A DNA stretch of 64,000 bases from Pipra filicauda (taxonomy: Eukaryota > Chordata > Aves > Passeriformes > Pipridae). The notes under the pieces were generated by a model. That model was not told where the DNA came from. It did no database searches and worked only from the letters and a program-made list of their open reading frames with translations. The position numbers were made by a program, and so were the translations under genes. The stretch is from NCBI RefSeq assembly GCF_003945595.2, contig NW_024104447.1, positions 682,001-746,000 of the forward strand, given 5' to 3'. Each line of letters starts with the position of its first letter. Within the stretch, counting starts at the first letter, position 1. Of the stretch, positions 1 through 13,400 are shown one piece after another.

Positions 1-145
1 CCCTGTGCTGAGAGCGTTGTCCAAACGCCTTGGTGCTGTGCCCACTGCCCTGGGGAGCCTGTTCCAGAGCCCAACCACTTTTGGGGAACCCTTAATTTGG
101 AGACCTTCCTTAAGGTGTTCCCTGTCCTCCTGAAGAGTGAACAGA
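1..145 (-). mobile_element. CR1 LINE fragment (cut by window edge)
   Basis: The stretch around 20-110 has the phrase order of an antisense avian CR1 3' region: a 'cccactgccctggggagcct' block followed by a degenerate version of the 'cccaaccacc...gggaa' block. It is diverged and truncated, so it is an old copy with no coding capacity. The left end is outside the window. Confidence 0.7.
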
Positions 146-1659
146 TGAGGTTTACTGTGGCCTGTATGAAACCCTGATGGAGGTTAGTGATGGGGACCTT
201 CCAGAGACAAACTGGGTCCTCTGCAACCTTCAACCTTCCGTGGAAGCACATGGAATTCAATGACACAACGAGCACAGGGAGTGCTCCCTTACATGCTGTA
301 ACTGTGCAGCAACACCTCACTAATGCTGCAGAAAACTCTTTGATTCATCCCACAGTCACTCTCGGAAAATTTCCTTTCCACTTGGATTTGCCTGGGGCTT
401 ATTCCTGTGCCAGTCCATGCACCAACTCCAAATCTCTGTGCTGCCTAGGGCTGAAATTGTACAGGAAAAGATGCTTCACCCAGATGGATGGAATTTACTT
501 TACTTTTTGGTTGGTCATGATACATCTGAGCCCAAGATGAAGGAGATGAGTGTAATCTCAGCCAACATAAAACCTTCTCAGCGTGGAACACAACCACAGA
601 CATAACTCAGCTCAGTCCAGCAGTCCCACTGCTCCTGCAGGAACAGACAGAAGGAATTATTGACTAGATTTCCCAGAACGTCCCAGTGCAAATGAGGCAT
701 AACACCAGAACTGTAGACATGTCAGAAAGCATAAAAACAAGTTTTCCCAGGAAATATGATGCCATATGGACATGGGCTTTGTTCTGGTGAGGCTTCTTTC
801 AGCTCCCCAGGCTTTTCTATGTCATAACGTTTCCTGGTGAGGTGCCTGGGTTGTGTCAGCTCAGCACAGAAATTGCCTTGGGCTGTGGTGTTTCCACACT
901 CCCCAAGCCCCTGGAACACACAGATTCCGTGCTGTCCCATTCCCAGGGAATTGGTTCATTTGTGTTGACAGCCTGTACACACCTTGTCATACAACAAAGT
1001 CACTGACACTGAATTGCCAGAGAGGCTCCAATGGTTACTTTGGGTGATTTATCCAGGACTTATCCAGCCCTCTGAGCCAGGGCCAAGGAAATTCCCCCTG
1101 TCCCTAGACCAGATGCTGTTCTCATCTGAACTGTGTTAAATCTGAGGTAAAACTACCAAAGCCAACAGACGTGGTGCTACTACCAGCCCCTGTTTCAATT
1201 CAGAATGATGCTCCCCTCCGTGTCCACCCCATCCTCAAAACATCAGCAGAACAACCACAGCTCCAGGAAAAGTTCAGCTTCTCTGATTTCTCCCAATTGC
1301 TCTGCAAAATGATTTTGGTACATAAGAAAAGGTCGAGTAATTTTTTTTTTAATTGGTGACACTGGCTCTATTTTAAGAAGAAAGGCAGAGCTTTGTGGGG
1401 CTCAGGCAGTCATGGCATGAAAACGCCCAACGCTTTGCCTCCCCCTCGCCCTCCTCCACCTTTATTTCACCTTTTACAGAGGTTTTCCCACCACAAAGAG
1501 CAGCGTTGCCTTCAGCAGTCCCTGCACAGCCCAGTAGAGGGGAGTGGGCAGCCACACTGGTTTTTCTGTCCTGACCAGGCTCAGGGTAAAGCCACACATC
1601 TCCAGAACATTTGCAAGGAGTTCCAAAGGGTTAAGCATTTTATTTGCACTAAGCATTAG
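146..1659. other. Non-coding, no recognised feature
   Basis: Unique-looking sequence without a supported gene. Short open frames here resemble no protein I recognise and show no splice-site or codon-use support. By synteny it belongs to the interval between KCNJ1 and the head-to-head neighbour KCNJ5, which is expected off the left edge. Confidence 0.5.
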
Positions 1660-1750
1660 TTTCCTAGTGGAAGGTGTCCCTGCCCATGGCAGGGGGTGGA
1701 ACTGGATGATCTTCATGGTCTCTTCCAACCCAAACCATCCTGTGATTCTC
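1660..1750 (+). mobile_element. CR1 LINE 3' tail
   Basis: It contains the sense-strand CR1 tail: the 'ggaaggtgtccctgcccatg' block, a 'ggatgatcttcatggtctct' block, and the closing 'caacccaaaccatcctgtga' with an ATTCT-type end. It is a short 5'-truncated copy. Confidence 0.85.
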
Positions 1751-2190
1751 AGCACAAAGCAGAAGCTTTACTGAAATAAGGTATTTCCATGGTTTTCCAT
1801 GGAAATGATACGTGCCAATTTTAAGTCCTTTACCCATAGATGAGGACCAGATGTGAGTTTACAGTTTTAGAGAGTACTTAAGAGTTACTGTGCAGGACAA
1901 GCATGTTTGGACACCACTACCATTTGCAGAAGAGGTTGTGCAATGTCGAGGTTCATCCCAGTGGGAGTGGTGGACACCTCCTGGAGATCTTGCTGCAGGA
2001 GATGCAGGTGCCTGTCCCATAAATCCCTGTGGCTCTGGGGAACTAGACATGACAAAAACTTCATAAAGGGGAAACCAGCACAGAGAGACATCAGGGTATG
2101 GACACACTGTAAGGGAAGAGCAGGTGACTGTCTCATCTACCCAGCCAAGTCATGGAACCTGTCAGGGCGTTATCAGGTCAAGAGAGATAA

Positions 2191-2341
2191 GGTGATCCTG
2201 AGATTGGCTCAGTTGGTTGGAGCATGGTGCTAATAACACCAGGGTGTGGGTTTGACCCCCGTATGGGTCATTCCCTTAAGAGTTGAACTTGATGATCCTT
2301 GTGGGTCTCCTCCAGCTCAGAATATTCTGTAAATATTCTGT
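2191..2341 (+). mobile_element. tRNA-Ile-headed SINE with CR1-like tail (TguSINE1-like)
   Basis: The head aligns with tRNA-Ile(AAT). There is an A-box-like 'ggctcagttgg' at about 2206-2216, an anticodon loop c-t-aat-aa with anticodon AAT at 2232-2234, and a B-box-like 'ggtttgacccc' at 2249-2259. The body after 2270 changes to a CR1-type 3' end ('gatgatccttgtgggtct', then two 'aatattctgt' repeats). A tRNA-Ile head with a CR1 tail is the architecture of TguSINE1, the passerine SINE mobilised by CR1, as I recall the family. Substitutions in the acceptor stem argue against a working tRNA gene. Target-site duplications were not clear by eye. Confidence 0.8.
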
Positions 2342-4429
2342 CAGGCAACTGATTCAGAGCTGGCTAAATTCCTACTCTAGCACTAAGACAGAGTTTCTAA
2401 AAGCAGCTGCTTCTTGAAGGGAGCACCCAGAGCAACTTGTCCAAAACTGAAGCAGGAAGAGCCCAGCCAGAGCTGTGCCCACCCTGCCACTGCCCCACAG
2501 AGACCACGGATTTACAGCCTGCACACAGGAAAACACCCCACTGAATGCTCTCACTGCTCATCACATGCTGTACTGGAGGCTGCTTTCCCTCACCCAGTGT
2601 GGCAGCAGCTCTGTGCCACCCAGCCTGCTCTCACTGCCCTCCTGACTCGCCTCGATGGGTTCACTCAGCTGTAAAACAGCCATTCTCCACAGGGCTATTT
2701 CTGATGTTCTGACCTTCAAAAGCAAGGCCGGGGTTTTTGCACAATTGTCTGGTAAATGTACTCCTGCAAAGAGAGCAGGGAGCCAAGGCTTCACTCCTGT
2801 AAAGAGAGAGAGGGACCTGCAGTTCTTTGCTGAGGGGAAAGTCCCAGAATGCTTCATATTTCTTTCTTTTGATAACAGCAACCACACACAAATGAATGGC
2901 AACTTCCAATGGAACAATGGGAGAGTGTCAGCCCTGAGGAACAAGGACAAAGCTCTGCTGTTAGCAGTGAAGGTCCAGCTGTGGAGTTGCTGAGGGAGGG
3001 CAGGAAGGCAGGGCTGCAGCTCCCCAGCACTGCCTGCCTGGCACACAGACCCTTCAGCCAGGCTTGTAGATGCTCAGCAGTGCCTGGCTCCCGGGATCCA
3101 GCTCTCCCTGGGGAGGCTTTGCCTAAATTTCGCAAGGCCAGGCTCCATGGGACTGTGAACTCCACTCAGCCAACAGTCAAAGATAACCCTTTTCCCAGTG
3201 AAAGAACAGAACAAAGAGCATAAAACATGTGAAGAGCATGTGCTGATTTCTTCACTACCCTGTCGTGTGCCTTCACTGCCTCTGGGACCTTATTCCTGCC
3301 CCTGGGAAATGACTAAACAAACAATCATTCCACACAACTTGCTCACTTCCTTACTCTGCCTCACTCATGGGCTCCATCCAGCCCATTATCTGCAGAGGAT
3401 TCCAGCAGAGCTCTCATTCTGTCACAGGATGTGCTCTGACTTTCCTCATGGCTCCCATGAGAGATCAGTGCCTGACTTCAGCAGGTCAGGATATCAAAAC
3501 AGGCTTTCTACCTTCTTTGCCTTTCTCCACCTGGGTTATCATCTGTGAAAAATAGGATGATGACTGTCCTGTCTCTTTTTCTCCCTCCCCTGCATTCCCA
3601 AAGAGAGGCTGAGTTTCATTTATTAATGCTGACAGAGTCCATGGAGACTTGCAGATAAAGACTCGCTGTGAAGCAGAATAAAATGTTCTACCTTGCAGAA
3701 GGATTGTGCTTTACTATTTCTTCTCAAAGCATCTACTGGCATTGTTGAAAATAAACCCAGCAGTAACAATCAAACAAACAAAGCCTGAGTCTAACAGCCA
3801 GGTAAACAGGCAACAGATGGAATGAATTCCTGAAGATGGAAGAAAGAGAGGGCTAAAATGGTCAATTGGCCATTGACCAAAAAAGTGACCTTAGAGATGG
3901 ATCCCAAGGGGGACATGACCACCATCAGAAGGTCCTGCTGCGGAGGAAAACAGAGGGACAGAATATCTGGGAGCCTTCGAGCAGCAGCAAGATCAACTCG
4001 TTGGATTGTCAAGGGATGTAAAAGGCACAGTACAAGGGATGGCCACTGTTGTGCAAAAGATAATTCAGTGTTGCAGCTACACAGAACTCATCCTTTCTTC
4101 AAAGTACAAAGGGTGGAAAAACTAAGGCACAGACAACAGATTTACCAAAAGTTCATATCTGGTTCTCCAGAGCTAAACTTCATATTCTATTCTCAGCTGA
4201 ATTTTGCTGGTGAATATTTAACACAGCCCCAGAAAGACAACAGAAAGTAAAGCCAAATATCCCCTAATCTGGGTGTTCTGCTGGTGTATTCTCCTGGCAG
4301 ACACGAGACTGTCCCCATGGTGCTTGAGCAGCTGTGCCACCCTCTCCTTATCAAGATCTCAGGCTCAGGCACTCAGGGGGTCACACGCCCCAGAGAAAGC
4401 CCTGGTAAGGCAGGTCTGTGCTCCTGGCA
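2342..4429. other. Non-coding, no recognised feature
   Basis: No gene or recognisable repeat family is visible. Several open frames of 80-160 codons occur on both strands, but they overlap each other, lack conserved motifs and look like chance frames in GC-moderate DNA. Confidence 0.5.
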
Positions 4430-4477
4430 AGCCTGGATCCACAGCCTGGATCCACAGCCTGGATCCACAGCCTGGGG
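4430..4477. repeat. Short 15-bp tandem repeat
   Basis: About three copies of a 15-bp unit ('cctggatccacag') sit in direct tandem. It is too short and too pure to infer function. Confidence 0.8.
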
Positions 4478-5745
4478 GGCCCTCAGAGGTTGGGGCAGGG
4501 ACAACACTGTGAGACCAACATTTTAGAAACATCTCGGGCCCTTGAGAACAACTTCACCTTCCAGAAATGCCTTTTCTGAGCTTCCAGGAGCGTGTTTGGT
4601 TGGAAAGCAATGTGAGAGGAGACACGTAAAGGATGAAATGAGGTGTGATCACACTTCAGGCTTCATACCAACTGATTAATTTTAGCTCAGAAAAACCTTG
4701 GTAGAGCACAGTGAGTACCTGGGACATTTGAGCTTGTTCTTCTACCCAGTTAATAACCACGGACACCGAGTTGCAGACAGTAACTAATGCTTTTAATGCC
4801 ATCTTACACCAGAGGGGTGACAGCTCTAATGCCCCACAGAACCCTGATGTTACCAGACAAACCCAGCTGAAAATCTAGAAACAAAACTTCACCAGGTCTG
4901 AACTGGGGACCAGTTGTTCCACGACCACAAACACCTTCCTCCACACAGTGTTTCAAAATTCTATTTTTGTAGCTTCAAGTAAAAAAAGAGACTTCAGATC
5001 CCTCTGAGTCAGGTACCAGTGTCATTGTTCAGGACACTCACTCGTGTTTTCCATCCCAGATTCCTTTGCTTAGGCATGCAGAGAAGGGACAAGGTGACAA
5101 GGACACAACTGCCAATGTGGCAATATGGTTCTTTACCAACACAAGCCTCATCTTTTCTTCTGTATGTTTAGCTTAATGTTTTAAAAGGAGGTGACTAGAA
5201 AAGAGAAGTGACTCCTGGTTTAACACCGTCCCTGCCTGTGCCCTCTACCCAGGGTGCCATCAGCTCCCTGATCCCACTGCCCTGCTCTGTGACTGATCCC
5301 ATGGGGATGGATTCACTCTCCAGCCAAACATCCTGGTGCTGAACATCAGCTCACTCCATGGATGGAGAGCAGTGCCTTTTTTGCAGTCACCCATGCCCTA
5401 CATTTCCAGGGGAGCAAGGACCCCCCTGGCACTCCTCTCCCCTGCTGAGCAGCTGAGTTACAAGTAAATCCAAGTAATGAGCTTTTCTCCTGCCACTGAG
5501 AAGTGGGAATAATTTCCTCCATCAGCAGAGTTGCATAAGCCCCACTCTCCCCACCTGGCACTGCCAGCAGAGGTGTTCTCCCTCTGGCCTTGCCAGGGGA
5601 CTGGGGGGATTCTGGACCCCACTGCTTCAGGAATTCTTTATGGCAGCTGTGCTTTCCAGCATAACAACTTAAAGCCAGGGCTAAATTCTCCTCAGCAGTT
5701 CTCTGTGTTTTCTGAAAAGTTGTGTGTATGAATGTGTCAGAAAGA
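4478..5745. other. Non-coding, no recognised feature
   Basis: Nothing recognisable is visible apart from single-copy non-coding sequence. It borders a CR1 copy on its right. Confidence 0.45.
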
Positions 5746-6133
5746 CACAAACCAACCTGGTTTGTTCAGCCTGGGCAAGAGGATGCTGAGGGGTGATCTC
5801 ACCGTGGTCTTCACCACCCTCATGAGGGGCAGAAGAGGGGCAGGTCCAATCTCTGCTCTGGGGGGACCAGGGACAGCAGCCAGGGAATGGCTGGAGCTGT
5901 GCCAGGGCAGGCTCAGGTTGGATCTTAGCAAAAGATTCTTCCCCCAGAGGCTGGTTGGGCACTGCCCAGGCTCCCCAGGGCAGTGGGCACAGCCCCAAGG
6001 CTGCCAGAGCTCCAGGAGGGGTTGGGAGAGGGTGGGGTTGTTGGGGTGTCTGTGCAGGGCTAGGGGTTGGATTCCATGATCCTGATGGGTCCCTTCCAAC
6101 TCAGCATGCTCTATGATTCCATGATTCTGCAGT
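5746..6133 (+). mobile_element. CR1 LINE 3' fragment, about 390 bp
   Basis: Long sense CR1 tail. It starts near 'ggtttgttcagcctgggcaa' and passes through the 'gctggagctgtgccagggca', 'ggctggttgggcactgccca' and 'cttccaactcagca' blocks. It ends with two 'tctatgattcc/atgattctg' units, the usual octamer-like CR1 terminus. Frames of 100-150 codons lie in it on both strands, but they do not correspond to an intact reverse transcriptase. Confidence 0.9.
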
Positions 6134-6690
6134 GGGATCTCCCCCCCTGTGCAGTCACTGTGGAGTTTCCCCTCTCCCAGTTTCCCCCCCACTCTGTGCA
6201 GAGGGCACAGAACACGAGGCCTCTTTGCTGCTCAACCCTGGCTCTGACTCCAAGGGGTTAAACACCCCCAGCCTCTGCCCTTCTGGATTTCCATAGGCAT
6301 TGCCAAGCCAGCACCACAACCGGCCTTGTTCCTGCATTTAAATAAGCCTATGCATTTAAATTTTGTCATTAGAGGCAGCAGAGGAGGACAAGGCCTCCAA
6401 CAACCTGCTGTCTAAGAATACAGAAGACTGAAGTGATTACAAACCTTTTACTTTCATTAGCAGCAAGGCTTGAAGGTGCTGCAAGGGATGAGGGACAAAA
6501 TCAACCTCATCTGCAGGACTGTTCTTCCATTTCAGACACACATTTACACTCCCTCCAATCTCTGTGCAGGGGGAAGGCAGTCGGTGACACCCAGGGGAGC
6601 AAAACCCCAGTTCTCACATTTCCCTTGGCTGTGATGGGGTTTGTTCACAACAAAGTTTTGGGAGTGACTCCCAAGAGTTCAACTCTCAGA
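6134..6690. other. Non-coding, no recognised feature
   Basis: Spacer between the CR1 copy and the 20-bp minisatellite. No gene or repeat is recognised. Confidence 0.4.
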
Positions 6691-7404
6691 GTGAGTGCTC
6701 AGCCATCCCAGTGAGTGCTCAGCCATCCCAGTGAGACCTCAGCCATCCCAGTGAGAGCTCAGCCATCCCAGTGAGACCTCAGCCATCCCAGTGAGTGCTC
6801 AGCTATCCCAGTGAGTGCTCAGCCATCCCAGTGAGAGCTCAGCCATCCCAGTGAGAGCTCAGCTATCCCAGTGAGAGCTCAGCCATCCCAGTGAGAGCTC
6901 AGCCATCCCAGTGAGAGCTCAGCCATCCCAGTGAGAGCTCAGCTGTCCCAGTGAGAGCTCAGCCCTCAGAGTGAGTGCTCAGCCATCCCAGTGAGTGCTC
7001 AGCCATCCCAGTGAGAGCTCAGCCATCCCAGTGAGTGATCAGCCATCCCAGTGAGTGCTCAGCCATCCCAGTGAGACCTCAGCCATCCCAGTGAGAGCTC
7101 AGCTGTCCCAGTGAGAGCTCAGCCATCCCAGTGAGAGCTCAGCCATCCCAGTGAGAGCTCAGCCATCCCAGTGAGAGTTCAGCCATCCCAGTGAGTGCTC
7201 AGCCCTCAGAGTGAGAGCTCAGCTGTCCCAGTGAGAGCTCAGCCCTCAGAGTGAGAGCTCAGCCATCCCAGTGAGAGCTCAGCCATCCCAGTGAGAGCTC
7301 AGCCATCCCAGTGAGTGATCAGCCATCCCAGTTAGAGCTCAGCCATCCCAGTGAGAGCTCAGCCATCCCAGTGAGAGCTCAGCCATCCCAGTGAGAGCTC
7401 AGCC
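6691..7404. repeat. 20-bp minisatellite, about 36 units, no indels
   Basis: The unit is agccatcccagtgagagctc. The phase never slips over the whole array, so every period is exactly 20 bp and all variation is substitution: gagtgctc, gagagctc, gagacctc, and a divergent unit 'agccctcaga' at 6961, 7201 and 7241. The array carries stop codons (tga) in each unit and is non-coding. Many units contain the 6-mer gtgagt, which matches a splice-donor core. Confidence 0.95.
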
Positions 7405-10400
7405 TCCCGTTTCTGCTCCGCTCCCTCCACCATGCTCCACGTGCTGCTCGGAACCGGAAGGATGGAATCACCTCTCCTGGGACTGGAATAACATTGCAGT
7501 GGATTCCAAATCCCTCCCCGTGGTGAGCACAGAGTAAATAACTCCTGGGAGGCTGCCAGCACAGCTACACCAAGGTTAATGAATAAACAACCGCCTGCAG
7601 CACTGACTTCCCCGCTCTTAAAATATATATCTTTGGTTCCATCTTCGGGAGAACTCCTCTCCTATAAATAACCATTCCAAGAGATAAAGGCATTAAATCT
7701 TTTTTTTTATTATTTTTGACAGAACAGAGATTATCAACATTTATACAGAAAAACTGCTGTTAGGCAAACAGGCTCTTCATAGAGCTTTTTATAGAAAATG
7801 TTGACTTTATCATGGAAAACAGAACACTGGAAAACCAGAAGATGCAAATATAGAAAGGGACATTCTGGAAATGTTTTCCTTGTTTTCCTCATTTCTTCCT
7901 GATTGGAGATGCTTTCAAAGCACACATTTCCAGGAAAACAATGAAGGAAACTTGGAAAAGGGGAGATTGCTGTGAATTAGAATCTTGAGGTCACTGATGA
8001 AAATAGGATTCAACTGCTTGGTTATGGATGCATTTTTTGAAATATTACCCTAGTTGTATAATGAGTTTAATCTAATTAATCTAATTATTGAAAATAATTT
8101 AATTAATAATATTAAATTAATTGATTTAATAATCAGTTTTACCAACACAATAGCTTAGATTTCCAAGAGTGCCTTGGGTGATTTGGAATGTCCAACATGA
8201 AGGACAACAAGGAGAAGTCACTTTGCAGTGCACTTTGTGGGAGTGTCTGCCATTCCAGGGGGCTCGGAGCACCTTGGAGTCATTTGTCACTTGTGAGAAT
8301 CTAGGTCATTTACTCCCCTCCTCCTGCTCTGCTTTTTTTCATGTCAAACATAGAATGAATTTTCTGGCTTCAGACTGAATCAAGTTGTTAATTACACTCT
8401 TTCCTAAAAACCTGCAATTGAAATTCACTTGGGGTGTCTCTGAAAGCTGGAGAAATCTATTCTTTCTTATAATATTCTTTTGACATGTCTTAGAGGAAAA
8501 GGGAAGAAAGCCCATTTGCTGTTAATTTCTCAGTTTTGAGGATGATATTTAACAGAAGTAAATCCCTTTAAGGGCTCAGTTATGCTCTTTGAAGCCAGTG
8601 GGAAAAAATCCCATTGAGTTTCCTTGCAGGAGAACCAGCTTGCTGCTTTGAAAAGTGATGTTAAACAATCTGCAGGATGTTATGTGATGCAAGGAAATTC
8701 ATTTGTGCCAATAGGTGAAAAAGATGGGAACCCTGCATGTACCAGGAGTGGTATAAAAATAACCAGATTATTTCAGGGTCTACCTCATCATGAGCTCCCG
8801 GTCAAAGGCTGTGGAGCAATTCCATGCTCAGTTCCTGGTGCTAAAAAAGCCTCTGTGTGTTGGTGTAGCACACCTGCCTCCCAGGAATGCTGAGAGGTGG
8901 AACAGATGGATTAACATGCTTTGGAGATGAAAAGTGCTGCTTGAGTATTATCAAATTTATTATTAATGGTGGAGCCATTAAAACAATGGGATGGATAATG
9001 ACAGTTAATTCTTGTATCAGTGCTTTTGTCTTCAGAACACCGGGGCAAACTCTGGTGTCACCGAGTCACAAAACTGCTCTTGGTTTCAACTCTGAGCAGA
9101 TCTGGCTCTGCCCAAGCCTTAAATAACTTTTTTTAACGTACAAATCCTGTTCCCAAGTTCCTCCAGACTCAGAGGTTCCTGTCTCCATCTGTCCCTCTAG
9201 GTGGCCAGAAGCACTGGGTGCTTATTGCCCTAAACCCAAGGGAAGAGCAGCTTCCACACTGGGCATCACTGAGGGAAGAACTCATTTATTTATTTATGGT
9301 AGGGCCTCCAAAAAGTAAGGATACAGATTTCCCCAGCCCTCACTCTACTGATGGAGAGGGATGGGCACCTCTGCAAGGCAATATCTGTCTTAGAGGGAGA
9401 ACAAATGCCTTCTGAGCACGAGGGGAACCTGAGCTGCCTTTACTCCACCTCATTTTTGTGTGCCTACAGATGAGTGGGAGGATTCCAGCCTTAAGTCATT
9501 TCTTCCTTAGGATGCAAAGGGTTGAGAATTCCAAGAGATGCACATTTCTTTAAGCTCTAAGGTGACAGCAATGCAGGGAGAGCAACAGCAGCCTCTCAGC
9601 AACGAGGTGACTCCTGCAGTCTCTCCTCTGCAGAGAGTCCAGATGGAACCCAAGTTTCAGCTCAAATCCAGGAAGGAAAGTCTAAGCAGGAATTTGGACA
9701 AGGACACATGCAGCTGATAGAGCACAGACCAAATAATTCAAGATGCAAAGGGCTCTGCAGAATAGGGGGGCATCCAGAGGCAGCTGGTTCTTGCCCAGAG
9801 CAAAGGGAAGGCTGATCCTCACGAGTGGCCCGGACAAGAGGTGGGACAAGAGACTCAGGTGTGGTGACAGGAGGAGTAAGAGCAGCTCCTCCAGGTAATA
9901 TTTTCTCTGACTTTAGCAGCTCAACACTTGCACTGAGTTTTGCCTCCGTTCCTGTGCCTTTGACATCCATACAAACCAAGGCACTGTTAATGAGCCATTG
10001 CATATAGATGAGCTGGCAGCCAGTCTGAGCTGCCACACCACACATAAAAGCCAAAGAGGGCCCTGGGCTCTCCTGCTCTGACACAGAAGCTGCTGGACCC
10101 ACGTTCTGTGGAAGTTCTGTGGTCTGGGGGACACAAAGCTGGGCAGATTTTCTCCCCTCTCCCTTCTGTGCTCGCCTTCACCGCGTCAGACCCCAGGTAA
10201 GAGGTTCGTGGCCACAGTGCTTGCTTGGGAGCTGCAAAAATCCCCAACATGCCCTTGCTCAGAATCGTGTCAGGACTGTAGAAGGGAAGCAGAAAATCCT
10301 TTTCTGGTGGAATGTGATGTTTGGATTCTAGTCTGCCTTGCCACTGGCTCACCTTTCCTTGGGCAACCCTCTTGCTGGTTCTCTGCCTCAGTGTCTGCTC

Positions 10401-13400
10401 CCACAAACCAGGCTACTGAGGAGAACATTGCCAAAGGGAATCTCTGCATCTGCTGGGGTCATCCAAGAAAATGAAGGCAGAACATTCAGGCATTACTCTT
10501 CTCTGGGAATGCTGAATGGATTTGTGGCAGTGACATGGAGCTGGAAGGGCCTTAAAATAGCAGCTTTGTGAAAAACTGGGGTGGGATAAGCTGGTACAAG
10601 CTCCCAGCATATTAGAGTTATGTGGGAACTGTTGTTTTAACCCTGTATTAGCAGCAGCCACGAGGTCTTCACCTCGTAGTAACTTAGGAGCTAGGCATGT
10701 GTAACTGGGCAGTTAACGAGGAACAGCTACTGATTTTCACAGCTAGACCTGAAATTAGAGGGTTTCAGTTCCCCAGCACCAACAAGCCCCTATATTCAGC
10801 TGCACAGAGACACAAAGAGGTTCTCAAAACTCCTGTTAAAACAAGTAACCACCCCAAAATTATCTCTCATTTTGGGCATGACAACGTGTAGTACATGGTT
10901 CACTTCCTTAATCTCACAGTCAGTTACTTTTCTCAAACCAAATAAACATCAGCAGGGAAAGGGAAAAATCTGCATATGTGTTAGTAATAAATTTAAAAAT
11001 CAGGGCATACCACTTAAGGGTTGACTTGTCAGAAAATGGTAATTAAAAGTGTTCCAGCTGACAGTGCTGCTTTAATGAATTATTAGTAATGTTCTCTGAG
11101 AACATTGGATGAAAGACACCATAAGAGTTCTTACTTAAACAAACCAATTTTCTGCATGATGCAACTTGGCCGCACAAGAGGAGGAAAATCTCCATTATAG
11201 AATCAAATTACAAGAATAACCAAGTAATGGTTTGAATGATCAGGAAGGAACAAGTACCCATTCTGTACTGATTGCCTCTATTTCCTATACCACAGCCTTT
11301 TCCCATAGGGGCTGAGCTAATAACTGCCATTATTTTCTTACATTCTGTTTTGGACAATGTCTGATCACTCCAGAGGCTGCTGGATCCCAACCCAGCCTTG
11401 CCTGGTTGAGCACAGGGTGGCTGGACAAGGCAGCTCAGGGCACCTGGGTGAGGAGGTGGATGCTGGGGATGGATGCAGAGGGCATGGACCTCCAGGGATG
11501 GGCTCTTTGGGTGTTTAAATTTCACCAAGTGGCTCTTTGTGCCCCTTACTGTTCAGTGTCTGATGCAGTTCCTGTTCCAGACAAACCCAAGCTTGGTGAG
11601 CAGGGAACAGCTGGGGGAAGTGTGGGGGGGCTTGGAAACACAGCCCTGCTTAGGGGGAGCAATGTGTGGAGCAGGGAGGGATGAGGGCAAAGGGCACTAA
11701 GCCTTAATCATGGATTTGTGTTTGGGTGTGAGGAGCCGGGGGCTGGGAGCTGGTGGGGAGCTGGTGGAGAGAGGCTCTCATGCCTCATTTCCTTTCCCTG
11801 GGCTTCTTGCTGCTTTCCAGCTCCATCCAGATTTGTTGTTTGTCCTTGACTGTTTCAGGAGAAATGTAAGAGGGTGCAGCTCTGGGAATCCACCTTTCTT
11901 GGCAGAAGTTCTGTGGACACCCCCTAGAGCTGGTAAGCAGGGATGGCCCTGGGGAGCTGGGTGGGTCCTGGAAGGGGGTGGTCGTGGTGAAGGCACTTTC
12001 CAGCTGTGGAGTTCAGAGCCCCCTGCCCCTGGAGGCTGTTTTTGTGTTCCAGCTCTTACCAGCAGCTCACTTCAACTCTGAGGTCTCTGGACTAGCAGGA
12101 ATTAGGGGAGTTTGCCACAGGAATGCAGCTTTACCTTCCAGGCTGCCACAGACCCGTTGTCTGTTCCGTGGCCAGCACAATCCCCAAAAAGCTGCACTAG
12201 CCCTACATCCCCTGCCCTTAGAGCAGGGCTGCAGCTCAGCCTGCCCTCAGCAGAAAAGGAGCTTTAGAGCTCAGATCCAGAGGGCTTTGTTACCCCCCCA
12301 AAGGTGTTCACAAGCCCTCTCTCCAGAGCAGGGAGCTGGGACCACGCGGGGCCGAGGGGCCGATGAGTTCACACACTGCGTGCTGAGACCTCACAGAGGT
12401 AAGATGGGTTTGTTCCTTTCTTGCTTTCATCAGGCAGGGTTTGGACATGTGAGCATTCCATGAGAAATGCAAAGGAATTTCAGCTGGCTCCTGCTTTAAT
12501 AAACCCTCTGTGCTCTGGGGAGAAATGTGCCCAGAGGAACCACCCACCAGGTCACCAAGAGCAAGATGTTGCTGGAAGCCCTAGGAATGTCCATCCCAAA
12601 GAGGAAAACAAGTGGTTACACCATAGCAGGTGCACCCTGGGAAACAGCCACTGAGCTCTGGGGGGCACCTCGTGTGGGAATGTTTGCTGATACCGAGAGA
12701 AGTTCCTCTCACTTCCTTTTTTCGTTTCAATGTGGAGGTTGTGTCCAATCTCGTGCTCACACAGTCTGGTGATGGCCCAGCGAGATGAGATCCTCCTTCA
12801 AATCCTCCTCAAATATAAACTGTAGCTCTACTGCCTGTCTTAAATGAGCTGCCTGGGCTTTTCTAACATTTTGAGGGGTAAAGTGAGGTAAATCCTTCCC
12901 AGGGTTTCCACCACTTCAGTGGGACTCTGGAAACCCCCAGTGACATCCTGAGGTTTGCTGCATAATTGAATTCTGCTTGAAGTACAGCAGCTGATACAAG
13001 GGTCTTAAAGGCTCGTTAATGTCTGAGGTAAGAGCTTCACTTTGGGAAGTAATTTAGTCTCAGGTTCAAGTTAGCACTTAACAGAGGCAGAAACTTAAAA
13101 TAGGAGTCTTGGTACCTTGTGTAGCTGATGATCCAGGGAAGGCTGAAGCAGTTCACCTTGAGATGCCAGTTCTGACAAGTGAGAGGGAGCCACCAAAGTG
13201 GGCACTTTAGTAAGTTCCCTCAGGTTGTTTGAATGAATTGACACCACAGCAAATTCCAACAAGATTTAAGTTTCTAAATGAATGGGAAAGATGGAAGATG
13301 CCTGAGGAGGATAAACTGTATTTGCCCCTGGAACTGAGGCAGGAGGAGATGTGTAAAGGATATCTAAGAATTCAACATTTTCTGTCTGGTTTTGTCTGGA

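Noticed and set aside
2196..2270. Functional tRNA-Ile gene
   Set aside because: The acceptor stem is mismatched and the element continues into a CR1-like tail, so it is a SINE head.
2561..3046. 161-codon minus-strand frame
   Set aside because: It overlaps open frames on the opposite strand, shows no domain and no splice or start context; chance.
6691..7404. CRISPR-like array
   Set aside because: Repeats are directly adjacent with no spacers, and the context is vertebrate.
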